Of a stretch of DNA of 64,000 bases, positions 18,431 through 27,010 are shown in pieces. Position 1 is the stretch's first letter. Each line of letters starts with the position of its first letter. This stretch comes from Candidatus Dechloromonas phosphorivorans (GTDB taxonomy: Bacteria > Pseudomonadota > Gammaproteobacteria > Burkholderiales > Rhodocyclaceae). The stretch spans positions 1-64,000 of the forward strand of contig JADKBR010000028.1 of the NCBI GenBank assembly GCA_016714975.1, read 5' to 3'. Under the pieces are notes generated by a model. It was not told where the DNA came from, did no database searches, and worked only from the letters and a program-made list of their open reading frames with translations. The translations under genes were made by a program, and so were the position numbers.

Positions 18431-20071
18431 CTACGCCATTGCCCCTGGGTGCCGGGCGACGATCACGCGGTCGCGACCCGTTTCCTTGGCCATGTAGAGC
18501 GCGCGGTCGGCAGCTCGTATCAGCATTTCCGCGTTGTTTCCATGCTCGGGAACAGTCGCAACTCCGGCCGAAAAGGTGATCGGATCCAACTCGCGCCCCA
18601 TCACACGGGCGCCCACCATGCGCGCCTGCTCGGCAATGGTCGTTATCCGCCTGACCGCCTCTTCGGCATCGGCTCCCGGCATGACCACAAGCAACTCCTC
18701 CCCACCGTAACGGCAGCCAATGTCCGATGCCCGCAAGCCGTCGAGCAAAGCCTCGGCAACGCCGAGCAAGACCGCGTCGCCGGCCTCATGTCCCCACTGG
18801 TCATTGAAGCGCTTGAAGTGGTCAAGGTCGATCATGACGACAGCCAGCGGCTCCTCCTCGCGCAAGGCCCGGAAGATTTCGCGCGGCAGTGTTTCGGCGA
18901 GATAACGCCGATTGAACAGGCCCGTCAGCGGATCGCGAATTGCCTGCTGGCGGAGTTCCTCGGTGCGCTGGCGCACCTCGTCTTCCAGATGGAGGTTCAG
19001 CGCACGCAGATTCTCGGCCATCGCGTCACGCCGCTGAAGTGCCTTCGCCAGCACCAGGCTTCCGGCAATCATGGTCCCCATGAACACGAGGATGATCAGA
19101 ATCCATCCCACCAGGTTCCGGGTAGCCGTTTGCATCAGAATCTCGCCGGGAACCAGTGAGACCACCTTCCAGACATAGTCATCGCCACCCATTACTGTCG
19201 GATTGCCCGCCAGTTTGCCGGCTTGCAGCGGACGCACCGTCTGGAATGACCACAAGCCACGATCATCCTCGAACTGGCCGCGTTCGCGTGACGAGATTCG
19301 CCGCCAGACCTCCGGGTATCGGGTAGCGAAGTTATCCTTGCGGTCGAACATGAATCCCCACTCATCGGCCGCCTGCGGGGCACTCAGCCAATATCCCTCG
19401 CGGTTGAGCAGGCTGACGCGTGCCCCGATGTCGTGGGATTGGGTGATATCGTCAAATCTCGCGATCAGGAAACTGGCGAAATAATTCGCGATAACGATGC
19501 CGCGCGCCTTCCCAGCCTGATCCTCAACCCGCATGGCGAGACGGAGCGTCGGCTTGAGCGGCGTCTCGACGCGACCCTGCTCGATGTTCAGATCAAGCGG
19601 CGACAAATAGATCTCGCCTGGCGCCAGTTTCATCGTGTCGCTGAAGAAATAGCGCTCCGCCTTGTTCTGCAGGCGATTCTCGGGAACGGCGAACGGTTCG
19701 TTCTGCAGATAATCGACACGGACGCGCTCCCCGCCCGTCTCGTCGATCCAGCGCAACTTATCATAGACGCGGTGGCTGGCGGAAAGCGCCACCAGATCGG
19801 CCGTCAGTCGGGAGAGCGCCGGCTGATCGGCGTTTTCGAGCACCGCAGCGAGGCTCGGCAAGGCAGCGATCAGCCTGATATCGCCGGCCATCACATCGAG
19901 GTCGCTGGTCAGCGAGCGAGCTCCGACAGACACCCGCAAGGCTTCCCCCGCTTCCAGATTCTGCCTGACCCGTAACTGGTTCTCGTGGTAAAGCGCGGCA
20001 ACAAAGATCAGGCAAAGCAATCCGGACGGGACAATCAATGTCAGCAGGTGGCGAACCAGTCGCGAACGCAT
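18431..20071 (-). CDS. Membrane-bound diguanylate cyclase with periplasmic sensor domain
   Basis: A 546-residue protein that makes cyclic di-GMP. It has an N-terminal membrane helix (residues 6-26), a large periplasmic Cache-like sensor region, a second membrane helix near residue 310 (NLVGWILIILVFMGTMIAGS), a short coiled linker (LHLEDEVRQRTEELRQQA), then a GGDEF domain. The domain begins RDPLTGLFNRRYL and carries the active-site GGEEL near residue 455, with an RASD inhibitory-site motif just upstream, so product inhibition is expected. The start at 20071 (MRSRLVRHLL) is chosen because it gives a sensible membrane anchor. It is divergent from mnmC. Confidence 0.93.
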   Translation of the reverse strand: MRSRLVRHLLTLIVPSGLLCLIFVAALYHENQLRVRQNLEAGEALRVSVGARSLTSDLDVMAGDIRLIAALPSLAAVLENADQPALSRLTADLVALSASHRVYDKLRWIDETGGERVRVDYLQNEPFAVPENRLQNKAERYFFSDTMKLAPGEIYLSPLDLNIEQGRVETPLKPTLRLAMRVEDQAGKARGIVIANYFASFLIARFDDITQSHDIGARVSLLNREGYWLSAPQAADEWGFMFDRKDNFATRYPEVWRRISSRERGQFEDDRGLWSFQTVRPLQAGKLAGNPTVMGGDDYVWKVVSLVPGEILMQTATRNLVGWILIILVFMGTMIAGSLVLAKALQRRDAMAENLRALNLHLEDEVRQRTEELRQQAIRDPLTGLFNRRYLAETLPREIFRALREEEPLAVVMIDLDHFKRFNDQWGHEAGDAVLLGVAEALLDGLRASDIGCRYGGEELLVVMPGADAEEAVRRITTIAEQARMVGARVMGRELDPITFSAGVATVPEHGNNAEMLIRAADRALYMAKETGRDRVIVARHPGAMA

Positions 20072-20178
20072 GTCTTTCCCCAATCCGTTGTTGATTATGG
20101 ACCTGTCGTCGCAACTTGCAAGCCGCGATGATCCCCAGCTCCTCGTTACGCCAGCCTGGCGCACCAGGCAGGGTTAGA

Positions 20179-22083
20179 ATGGCGGCCATGCCCCTGCAGC
20201 CCGCTCGCCTCGAATTCACAACGGCTGGCACCCCCTTTTCTGCTGTCTTCAAAGACGTTTACCACTCGGCCCATGGCGGTCCGGCGCAGGCGCGGCACGT
20301 CTTTCTCGGTGGCAATGGCCTGCCGCAGCGTTGGCAAGACAGGGAGCGCTTCGTCATTCTCGAAACCGGATTTGGCCTCGGCCTGAATTTCCTCGCCACC
20401 TGGCAGGCCTGGCGGAGCGACCCGTGCCGCTGCCGTCGGCTGCACTTCATTTCGCTCGAAAAACACCCGTTCACCGCAACCGACCTCGCCGTCGGCCAGC
20501 AGGCATGGCCGGAGTTCGCCGACCTTGCCGCCACCCTGCGCCACCACTGGCCGCCGTTGACGCCCGGCACCCACCGGCTGCACCTCGACGACGGCCGCAT
20601 CGTCCTGACGCTCGTCTTCGGCGACACGGCAACTCAACTGCGCGAAGTTGACGCAGCGGTGGATGCCTTTTTTCTCGACGGCTTCGCGCCGGCCAGCAAT
20701 CCGGAAATGTGGTCGTTGCCGGTATGCAAGGCGCTCGCCCGCCTCGCTGCACCCGGCGCGACCCTCGCCACCTGGTGCCTGGCGCGGCCGGTTCGCGACG
20801 CCCTCGCCACCGTCGAATTCGATCTCGAACGGCACCCCGGATTTGCGCCGCGGCGCGAGATGCTGGTCGGCCGTTTCCGCTCGCGCCGCCCCGAACGCCG
20901 CCCGCTGCCCGCCGACCGGCGCGCCATCGTCATCGGCGCCGGCATCGCCGGCAGCACAGTTGCCCACCGGCTCGCTGCAGGCGGCTGGCAGGTCACCGTT
21001 CTCGAACAGGCGGCGACGCCGGGCCAGGGCGCATCCGGCAATCTCGCCGGGATGCTGCGCCCGCTGCCCAGCCCCGACGACAACCGCATCTCGCGCCTGA
21101 CCCGTGCAGGATTCCTGGCGACCCTTGCCCTGCTGCAATCCCTCCCCGCTGCCCGCTGGTCGCTCTGCGGCGTCCTGCACCTCGCCCGCGACACCGGGCA
21201 TGAGGCACAGCAGCGGCATACTGCGGAAAGGCTCGGCCTGCCGCCCGAAGTCGTCCAGTTCGTCGCTGCCGCGGCTGCCAGCGAACTGCTTCAGCGCCCG
21301 CTGGACACCGGCGGCTGGTGGTTCCCCGGAGGCGGCTGGGTGCAGCCGCCATCGCTGTGCTGCGCAGCACTGACCGCCTTTCCCGAACGCATCACCATCC
21401 GTTGCGCTGTTGCGGTCGACCGTCTGGAAAGGGCAAAAACCAACTGGCAGGCACTGGCTGGGGATGGCAGCGTGCTGGCCGAGGCGCCCGTCGTCGTCAT
21501 GGCCACGGGTGTTGCCGCCCGGCATTTCAGCCAGTTCGCCTGGCTCCCGCAGATTGCCGCGCGCGGCCAGGTCAGCCATCTTCCAGCCGCCGCGACGCCA
21601 CCACTGAAAATCGTCGTCTGCAAGCACGGCTACGCGACGCCGGTCGTCGATGGCTATTGCCTGACCGGCGCCACACTCTCCCTCGACGATGACGAGACCG
21701 GCGAGCGCCTGGCCGACCATTGCGACAACCTGGCCCAGCTCGAGCTTACCCTGCCCGGCTTCGCTGCCGGCATTGACCCGGTCCAACTCAGCGGTCGCGT
21801 CGGCTTTCGTCCGCTGTCCCCTGACCGCCTGCCGATCGTCGGTCCGGTCCCGGCAGCCTCTGCCGCCGCCAGCAACAGCCGTCTGCACAACCTGCCCCGG
21901 CTACCCGGCCTGTGGTGCGCCCAGGGTTACGGGACGCGTGGCATCACGTGGTCGGCGCTGATGGCCGACCTGCTGGTCAGCCGCATCGAGGGCGACCCGC
22001 TGCCGCTGGAGCGCGACCTGGTCGATGCGCTCGACCCTGGCCGCTTCCTGATCCGCAGCGCCCGCCGCCCGGTCAGAACATGA
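20179..22083 (+). CDS. mnmC: MnmC, bifunctional tRNA wobble-uridine modification enzyme
   Basis: A protein of about 634 residues with two catalytic halves. The N-terminal methyltransferase half has FVILETGFGLGLNFLATWQA and the motif DAFFLDGFAPASNPEMWS. The C-terminal FAD-dependent oxidoreductase half opens with the dinucleotide motif AIVIGAGIAGSTVAHRLA and ends GYGTRGITWSALMADLL. MnmC converts cmnm5(s2)U34 to nm5 and then mnm5(s2)U34 in tRNA. The ATG at 20188 is an equally possible start. The 3' end overlaps the convergent Dcu transporter gene by 11 bases. Confidence 0.95.
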   Translation: MAAMPLQPARLEFTTAGTPFSAVFKDVYHSAHGGPAQARHVFLGGNGLPQRWQDRERFVILETGFGLGLNFLATWQAWRSDPCRCRRLHFISLEKHPFTATDLAVGQQAWPEFADLAATLRHHWPPLTPGTHRLHLDDGRIVLTLVFGDTATQLREVDAAVDAFFLDGFAPASNPEMWSLPVCKALARLAAPGATLATWCLARPVRDALATVEFDLERHPGFAPRREMLVGRFRSRRPERRPLPADRRAIVIGAGIAGSTVAHRLAAGGWQVTVLEQAATPGQGASGNLAGMLRPLPSPDDNRISRLTRAGFLATLALLQSLPAARWSLCGVLHLARDTGHEAQQRHTAERLGLPPEVVQFVAAAAASELLQRPLDTGGWWFPGGGWVQPPSLCCAALTAFPERITIRCAVAVDRLERAKTNWQALAGDGSVLAEAPVVVMATGVAARHFSQFAWLPQIAARGQVSHLPAAATPPLKIVVCKHGYATPVVDGYCLTGATLSLDDDETGERLADHCDNLAQLELTLPGFAAGIDPVQLSGRVGFRPLSPDRLPIVGPVPAASAAASNSRLHNLPRLPGLWCAQGYGTRGITWSALMADLLVSRIEGDPLPLERDLVDALDPGRFLIRSARRPVRT

Positions 22084-23398
22084 CCCGCGCCAGCAGCAGG
22101 CCAGTGGTCACGGCAACCGAGGTCGCAACGAGACCGGGAATCATGAACGAATGGTTCAGAACGTACTTGCCGATCTTCGTCGTACCGGAAAGGTCGAAGT
22201 TGATCGCAGCAATCAGCGAGCCATAGGTCGGGATGAAGAAGTAGCCATTGACCGACGGGAACATCGCGATCAGGAATTGCGGCGGGATGCCGAGCGCAAT
22301 GCCGAGCGGCATCAGCGCCCGCGTCGTCGCCGCCTGGCTGTAGAGCAGCACCGAGGCGAAGAACAAGCCAAGGGCGAAGGTCCACGGCGCCACTTCGGCC
22401 CAGTGACCGATCGCCGGCACGATGACATCCTTGTGCGCGGCGATGAAGCTGTCGCCGAGCCATGCCAGCCCGAAAATGCCGATCACCGCGACGACGCCGG
22501 CACGCAACGTCGCCGTCTTGGGCACTTCATCGACATTCACCCGGGTCGCCATCAGCATGATCGCGGCGACCGCCATCATGACGATTTCGATGACGATCGG
22601 CATGCCGAGCGGGCTCTTGGCCCCTGGCAGCTTGCGCAACTCCGGGAAGAAGCCGAACAGCACGACCAGCGCGACGCCCGTCAGGAAGAGGTAGGCGGAG
22701 GTCTTGGCGGCCGGCTTCAGCGGCGGGCGATCTGCCGCCGCTTTCGGCACCGGAATCTGGCCGGCCGCCAGGCGCGCCTGATATTCGGGATCGTCCTTCA
22801 GATCCTTGCCGAGAAACATCGAGACGATGGCACCGGCAACCACGCCGGTCAGCGTCGCCGGTACGCAGACCATCAGGATCTCGGGCAGCCCCCACTGGGT
22901 CAGCCCCTTTTCGGCAAACAGCCCGATCATTGCCGCCGTGGCCGCAGCGACCGGGCTGGCAGTGATCGCCTGCTGCGAGGCGATGGTCGCGATCGCCATC
23001 GGCCGCTCGGGACGGATGCCGCTCTGATGCGCGGTCTCGTAGATCACCGGGAGCAGCGGATAGACGATGTGCCCGGTGCCGGCAACGAAGGTGAAGCTCC
23101 ACGTCGTCAGCGGGGCGACGATGGTGACGTACTTCGGGTTGGCGCGGATGATACGCTCGGCGACGCGCACCAGAAAGTCGATGCCGCCCGCGGCGTCCAT
23201 CACCGAAGCGGCCATGATCACCGCCAGGATGATCAGCATGACGTCGATCGGCGGCGAGGTCGGCGTCACCCCGAAGCCGACGACCAGCACCAGCAGGCCG
23301 ACCGCCCCCCAGAGTCCGAGTCCGACCCCGCTGTAACGCGCGCCCATCCAGATCGCCGCGAGGACTACCGCGAATTGAATGAATATTGTCATGGTCAT
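22073..23398 (-). CDS. dcuA: Dcu-family anaerobic C4-dicarboxylate transporter
   Basis: A 441-residue protein with about ten hydrophobic segments, matching the DcuA/DcuB family (FVAGTGHIVYPLLPVIYETA, IASQQAITASPVAAATAAMI, NGYFFIPTYGSLIAAINFD). It exchanges fumarate, aspartate, malate and succinate across the inner membrane. DcuA and DcuB cannot be separated with certainty. Its position directly downstream of aspA, as in E. coli aspA-dcuA, favours DcuA. It is the last gene of a minus-strand operon with the lipoprotein, DASS transporter and aspA. Confidence 0.9.
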   Translation of the reverse strand: MTMTIFIQFAVVLAAIWMGARYSGVGLGLWGAVGLLVLVVGFGVTPTSPPIDVMLIILAVIMAASVMDAAGGIDFLVRVAERIIRANPKYVTIVAPLTTWSFTFVAGTGHIVYPLLPVIYETAHQSGIRPERPMAIATIASQQAITASPVAAATAAMIGLFAEKGLTQWGLPEILMVCVPATLTGVVAGAIVSMFLGKDLKDDPEYQARLAAGQIPVPKAAADRPPLKPAAKTSAYLFLTGVALVVLFGFFPELRKLPGAKSPLGMPIVIEIVMMAVAAIMLMATRVNVDEVPKTATLRAGVVAVIGIFGLAWLGDSFIAAHKDVIVPAIGHWAEVAPWTFALGLFFASVLLYSQAATTRALMPLGIALGIPPQFLIAMFPSVNGYFFIPTYGSLIAAINFDLSGTTKIGKYVLNHSFMIPGLVATSVAVTTGLLLARVMF

Positions 23399-23491
23399 GA
23401 TGCCAGCTCTCCGTATTGCAACATCAGGGAAACCGGGCCGCAGAGCGGCCTGCCGGAAATTCAGTCAGGACTGCCGCACCTTCGCAACTGG

Positions 23492-24895
23492 CTACTCATG
23501 CTTCGGGCTGATCAGGTTCTCGAACGAGAACTCCGCGTCCCATTGGGCCTGGGTCATCAGCTTGCGCTCGCCGACCACGATGTCGTGCAGGGACTTGCCG
23601 GTCTCGTAACCCTCGCGGGCGATCTCGGCGCACTGCTTGTAGCCGAGGGTCGGCTTGAGCACGGTGATGATGCCGAGCGAATTGAGCACCATGTCGCGTG
23701 AGTGCTCGTCATTGGCGGTGATGCCCTGGACGCAGTTCAGGCGCAGGCTATTGACCGCGTTTTCCATGGTGAAGATCGACGTGAACAGCGCGAAGGTGAT
23801 GACCGGCTCCATCACGTTGAGCTGCAACTGGCCGGCCGATGCGGCCAGCGTCACCGTGAGGTCGAGGCCGATGACCAGGAAGCCGGTCTGGTTGACGACT
23901 TCGGGAATGACCGGATTGACCTTGCCCGGCATGATCGACGAACCGGGCTGCATCTGCGGCAGGTTGATCTCGTTGAGGCCGCAGCGCGGACCCGAGGCGA
24001 GCAGCCGGATGTCGTTGCAGATCTTGGTCAGCTTGACCGAGGTCCGCTTGAGGACACCGGAGAGCAGCACGTAGGCGCCGGTGTCCGAGGTCGCCTCGAT
24101 CAGGTCGCCGGCCAGGATGAACCGGGTGTCGGTCAGTTCGGACAAGTATTTGGTCGCGAGTTCCGGGTAGCCCGGCGCGGCGGTGACCGTGGTGCCGATC
24201 GCCGTGGCCCCGAGATTGATCTCGTGCAGAAACTGGCGCACTTCGGCGATGCGCTGGACCTCCTCGCCGATCGTCGTACCCCAGCCATGGAACTCCTGCC
24301 CCAACGACATCGGCACCGCATCCTGCAGATGGGTGCGGCCCATCTTGAGCACCCGCTCGAACTCCTTGGCCTTGGCGTAAAAGGCGTCCTGCAGCCGGCG
24401 CAGCGCGTCCATGTAGCTGGCCAGACGCAGGATCAGCGCCAGGCGGAACGCCGTCGGATAGATGTCGTTGGTCGATTGCCCGTAATTGACATGATCGTTG
24501 GGGTTGACGTGCTGGTACTCGCCTTTCCCGTGGCCAAGGCTCTCCAGCGCCAGGTTGGCGATGACTTCGTTGGCGTTCATGTTGGTCGAGGTGCCGGCGC
24601 CGCCCTGAATGAAGTCGGTGACGAACTGGTCGACCATCTCGCCGGCGATCAGCCGGTCACAGGCGCCGACGATGGCATCGGCGATGCGGGCATCGAGCAC
24701 GCCGAGATCGCGGTTGGCCAGCGCCGCCGCCTTCTTGACGTAGCCGAAGGCCTTGACGAAATACGGCTCGGCCGCCATCGGGATGCCGGTGATGTGGAAA
24801 TTCTCCTTGCCGCGCAGCGTCTGCACACCGTAATACGCCGTATCCGGCAGTTCCTTCTCGCCGAGGAAATCCTTTTCGATGCGTGCCATGTCCAT
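23492..24895 (-). CDS. aspA: Aspartate ammonia-lyase (aspartase)
   Basis: A 467-residue member of the aspartase/fumarase superfamily that reversibly deaminates L-aspartate to fumarate and ammonia. It has the N-terminal YYGVQTLRGKENFHITGIP segment and the superfamily signature GSSIMPGKVNP near residue 318. MGRTHLQDAVPMSLGQEF and NMNANEVIANLALE are also conserved. The IPMA-type N terminus and the neighbouring C4-dicarboxylate transporters favour aspartase over fumarase. Spacing is 33 bases to the DASS gene upstream and 93 to the Dcu gene downstream. Confidence 0.96.
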   Translation of the reverse strand: MDMARIEKDFLGEKELPDTAYYGVQTLRGKENFHITGIPMAAEPYFVKAFGYVKKAAALANRDLGVLDARIADAIVGACDRLIAGEMVDQFVTDFIQGGAGTSTNMNANEVIANLALESLGHGKGEYQHVNPNDHVNYGQSTNDIYPTAFRLALILRLASYMDALRRLQDAFYAKAKEFERVLKMGRTHLQDAVPMSLGQEFHGWGTTIGEEVQRIAEVRQFLHEINLGATAIGTTVTAAPGYPELATKYLSELTDTRFILAGDLIEATSDTGAYVLLSGVLKRTSVKLTKICNDIRLLASGPRCGLNEINLPQMQPGSSIMPGKVNPVIPEVVNQTGFLVIGLDLTVTLAASAGQLQLNVMEPVITFALFTSIFTMENAVNSLRLNCVQGITANDEHSRDMVLNSLGIITVLKPTLGYKQCAEIAREGYETGKSLHDIVVGERKLMTQAQWDAEFSFENLISPKHE

Positions 24896-24928
24896 TCCTT
24901 TCGAAGAATCGGGGATCGCCGGCGTCCC

Positions 24929-26341
24929 TCAGCCGACCCAAAGCACCCAGGGCGTCCCGATCAGCAGGAACACCAGCGTGCAAAAGACCGTCGTCAGCAG
25001 CCCGAGCCGGTACAACTCGCCCTGCGTCAGATAGTCGCTGGCGACGAAGATGACATTCTGGCTGCCGCCCTGCGGCGTCAGCGTCGAAAAGTAGCTGCTG
25101 GCGAAGAGCAGTGCAAAGCCCATCAGGTGAACCGGGACGCCGGTCTGGACACCAACGTCGAGAAAGACGCCGAGCAGCGCCAGCACCTGCGCCGACTGGC
25201 TGACGAACATGTAGTGCATCGCCACGTAGAGCAGCAGCAGCACGACGTAGGCGGCCGGCCACGCCAGCCCGGCCAGCGTCGACGCCAGCCTTTCGCCTAC
25301 ATAGCCCATGAAGCCCATCTCGTTGAGCTGACCGCTCAGCGCGAAGAGCACCGCCAGCCAGAGAAAGGTCGCCAGCGTGCTGCCCTGCAGGTAGATGTCG
25401 TCGAGGGTCAGCACCCCGAAGGCGAGCAGCAGGCCGAGCCCGGCGATGGCGACGCCGGCCAGGCTGAAGTTGAAGGTCCCGGCGAAGATCCAGGCGAAGA
25501 TCATGAAGCTGAAGACGACCGCCGTGATCCACTCGTCGCGCGACAGCGGCCCCATTTCGCGGAGCGCCTTACGCGCAGCTTGCGGCGCATCGGGCGTGGC
25601 AGTCACCCCCGGCGGAAAAAACCGGTAGAGCACGAGCGGCAGCAAGCCGATCGCGACCAGCGCCGGCACCGAGGCGACCAGAAGCCAGGAGCCGAAACTG
25701 ACCTGCAGCCCCTTTTCCGCCGCCAGCGAAACACCGATCGGATTGGCCGAGGTCGCGGTGAGCCACAGCGCCGAAGAAACGCTCAGGCTGGCCATGCCGC
25801 AAAACATCAGGTAGCCGCCGAGACGGCGTTTGGTTTCGTCCCCAGGAACCGACCCGCTACCCTGGGCGAGCGAAAGGATGATCGGGAAGAGGACGCCGCC
25901 GCGTGCCGTGTTGGACGGGAAGCCCGGCGCGATCAGGGCATCGGTGATGAAGATGCTGTAGGCCAGACCGAGCGTTGACTTGCCGAAAATGCTCACCACG
26001 CACAGGGCGATGCGCTGGCCGAGGCCGCACTTGACGACCGCCTGCGCAACGAGGAAGGCGACGACGACGAGCAGCACGCTCTGATTGGCGAAACCGCCGA
26101 AAACCTTGGCCGGGTCGACCGTCGCGCTGAGCACCGCGAACGAACCGGCGAGCAGCGCCGAAGTCAGCAGGGGAAAGGCATTGATGATGACGGCGAAGAT
26201 CGCCGCGGCAAAGATGGCGAACAGGTGCCACGCCTCGCGTGTCAAGCCCTCGGGAATCGGCACGAACCAGATGCCTAGGGCCAGCGCGAATGGCGCCAGC
26301 GCCTTCAAGATCTCGCGGAAACGGGAATCCGGTGCATTCAT
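24929..26341 (-). CDS. DASS-family dicarboxylate/anion transporter (CitT/TtdT-like)
   Basis: A 470-residue inner-membrane transporter with 11-13 hydrophobic segments. The DASS substrate/sodium motif SNT is present as GFPSNTARGGVLFPI near residue 142, and a second conserved region reads SSYFSTLTPQGGSQNVIF near residue 420. Family members move succinate, fumarate, citrate or tartrate, either coupled to sodium or by exchange. Its start overlaps the lipoprotein gene's stop (ATGA). With aspA and the Dcu transporter downstream, a C4-dicarboxylate substrate is the natural inference. Confidence 0.92.
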   Translation of the reverse strand: MNAPDSRFREILKALAPFALALGIWFVPIPEGLTREAWHLFAIFAAAIFAVIINAFPLLTSALLAGSFAVLSATVDPAKVFGGFANQSVLLVVVAFLVAQAVVKCGLGQRIALCVVSIFGKSTLGLAYSIFITDALIAPGFPSNTARGGVLFPIILSLAQGSGSVPGDETKRRLGGYLMFCGMASLSVSSALWLTATSANPIGVSLAAEKGLQVSFGSWLLVASVPALVAIGLLPLVLYRFFPPGVTATPDAPQAARKALREMGPLSRDEWITAVVFSFMIFAWIFAGTFNFSLAGVAIAGLGLLLAFGVLTLDDIYLQGSTLATFLWLAVLFALSGQLNEMGFMGYVGERLASTLAGLAWPAAYVVLLLLYVAMHYMFVSQSAQVLALLGVFLDVGVQTGVPVHLMGFALLFASSYFSTLTPQGGSQNVIFVASDYLTQGELYRLGLLTTVFCTLVFLLIGTPWVLWVG

Positions 26342-26904
26342 TGCGGGCCTCCTTTGGCGGGCGCAACCGGCGAGGCCAGACGCGCCCAGCCGGCGAGGTC
26401 GCCGACCCGTCCGCTGACGCCATCCTCACTTTCCGACAGCCGCTGCCAGGTAAAGCTGTATTCACCGGTGACGCCGGCGTAACGGCCGGTTCCCCCGGTA
26501 AAACGGCCCTTGATCGAATGTCCGGGGAGCGCCGATTCGCCGCTCAGTTCGCTGAATGCCTTGTCGCCGCGCTGGTCGATCCACACGCTGCGTCCCACCA
26601 TACCCGTTTGGCTGTCCGAGAAGCCGATAATCTCGGCCCGGAAGCCGAGGGTCGGCCGCTCCCGCCCGGCAAGCAGCAGCGACCCGCTGACAGAGAAGAT
26701 CGCCGCCTGATCGCCGGGGGCCATTTGCATGAACTGGCGGCTGCCGGTGAATGACCAGGTGCCGGTGAAAGTGCGGATTTCCCCGGGTGTCGCTGGCGCC
26801 GCTGCCGGTGTCGGCGGCTGGCCGCAAGCTCCGGCCAGCAGCACGGTGATTAGCGCCAGACCGCGCCAGCCATGGCCGATCGACCGGCTAACTGGACAAC
26901 GCAT
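26338..26904 (-). CDS. Putative lipoprotein of unknown function, first gene of the C4-dicarboxylate operon
   Basis: A 188-residue protein with a lipoprotein signal (LITVLLAGAC, lipid-modified Cys at about residue 27) and a proline/alanine-rich linker. A beta-rich domain follows (RTFTGTWSFTGSRQFM, FTGGTGRYAGVTGEYSFTW). The repeated 'GxGxYxGxxGxYxFxW' texture resembles exported beta-barrel or lipocalin-like proteins, but I assign no family. Its stop overlaps the DASS transporter start. It could be a periplasm-facing accessory of the transporter, which is inference from position only. Confidence 0.7.
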   Translation of the reverse strand: MRCPVSRSIGHGWRGLALITVLLAGACGQPPTPAAAPATPGEIRTFTGTWSFTGSRQFMQMAPGDQAAIFSVSGSLLLAGRERPTLGFRAEIIGFSDSQTGMVGRSVWIDQRGDKAFSELSGESALPGHSIKGRFTGGTGRYAGVTGEYSFTWQRLSESEDGVSGRVGDLAGWARLASPVAPAKGGPQ

Positions 26905-27010
26905 CCTCGATTCTCCTGCTCAAAAAGACCTGCAAGCCGACACGCCCCCGGGGCTCCCCTCCGAACCCGGTACTGGCTGCCACCGATGAGCCCCCACAAT
27001 AGCGCTTTCT

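Noticed and set aside
20146..25978. Very long open frames antisense to mnmC, the Dcu gene, aspA and the DASS gene (for example 22151-23701 and 23702-25978 on the plus strand, the latter over 750 codons)
   Set aside because: They are rich in Arg, Gly, Gln, Asp and His, have no recognisable domain, and lie exactly opposite well-identified genes. This is the usual third-position-GC shadow of high-GC coding DNA.
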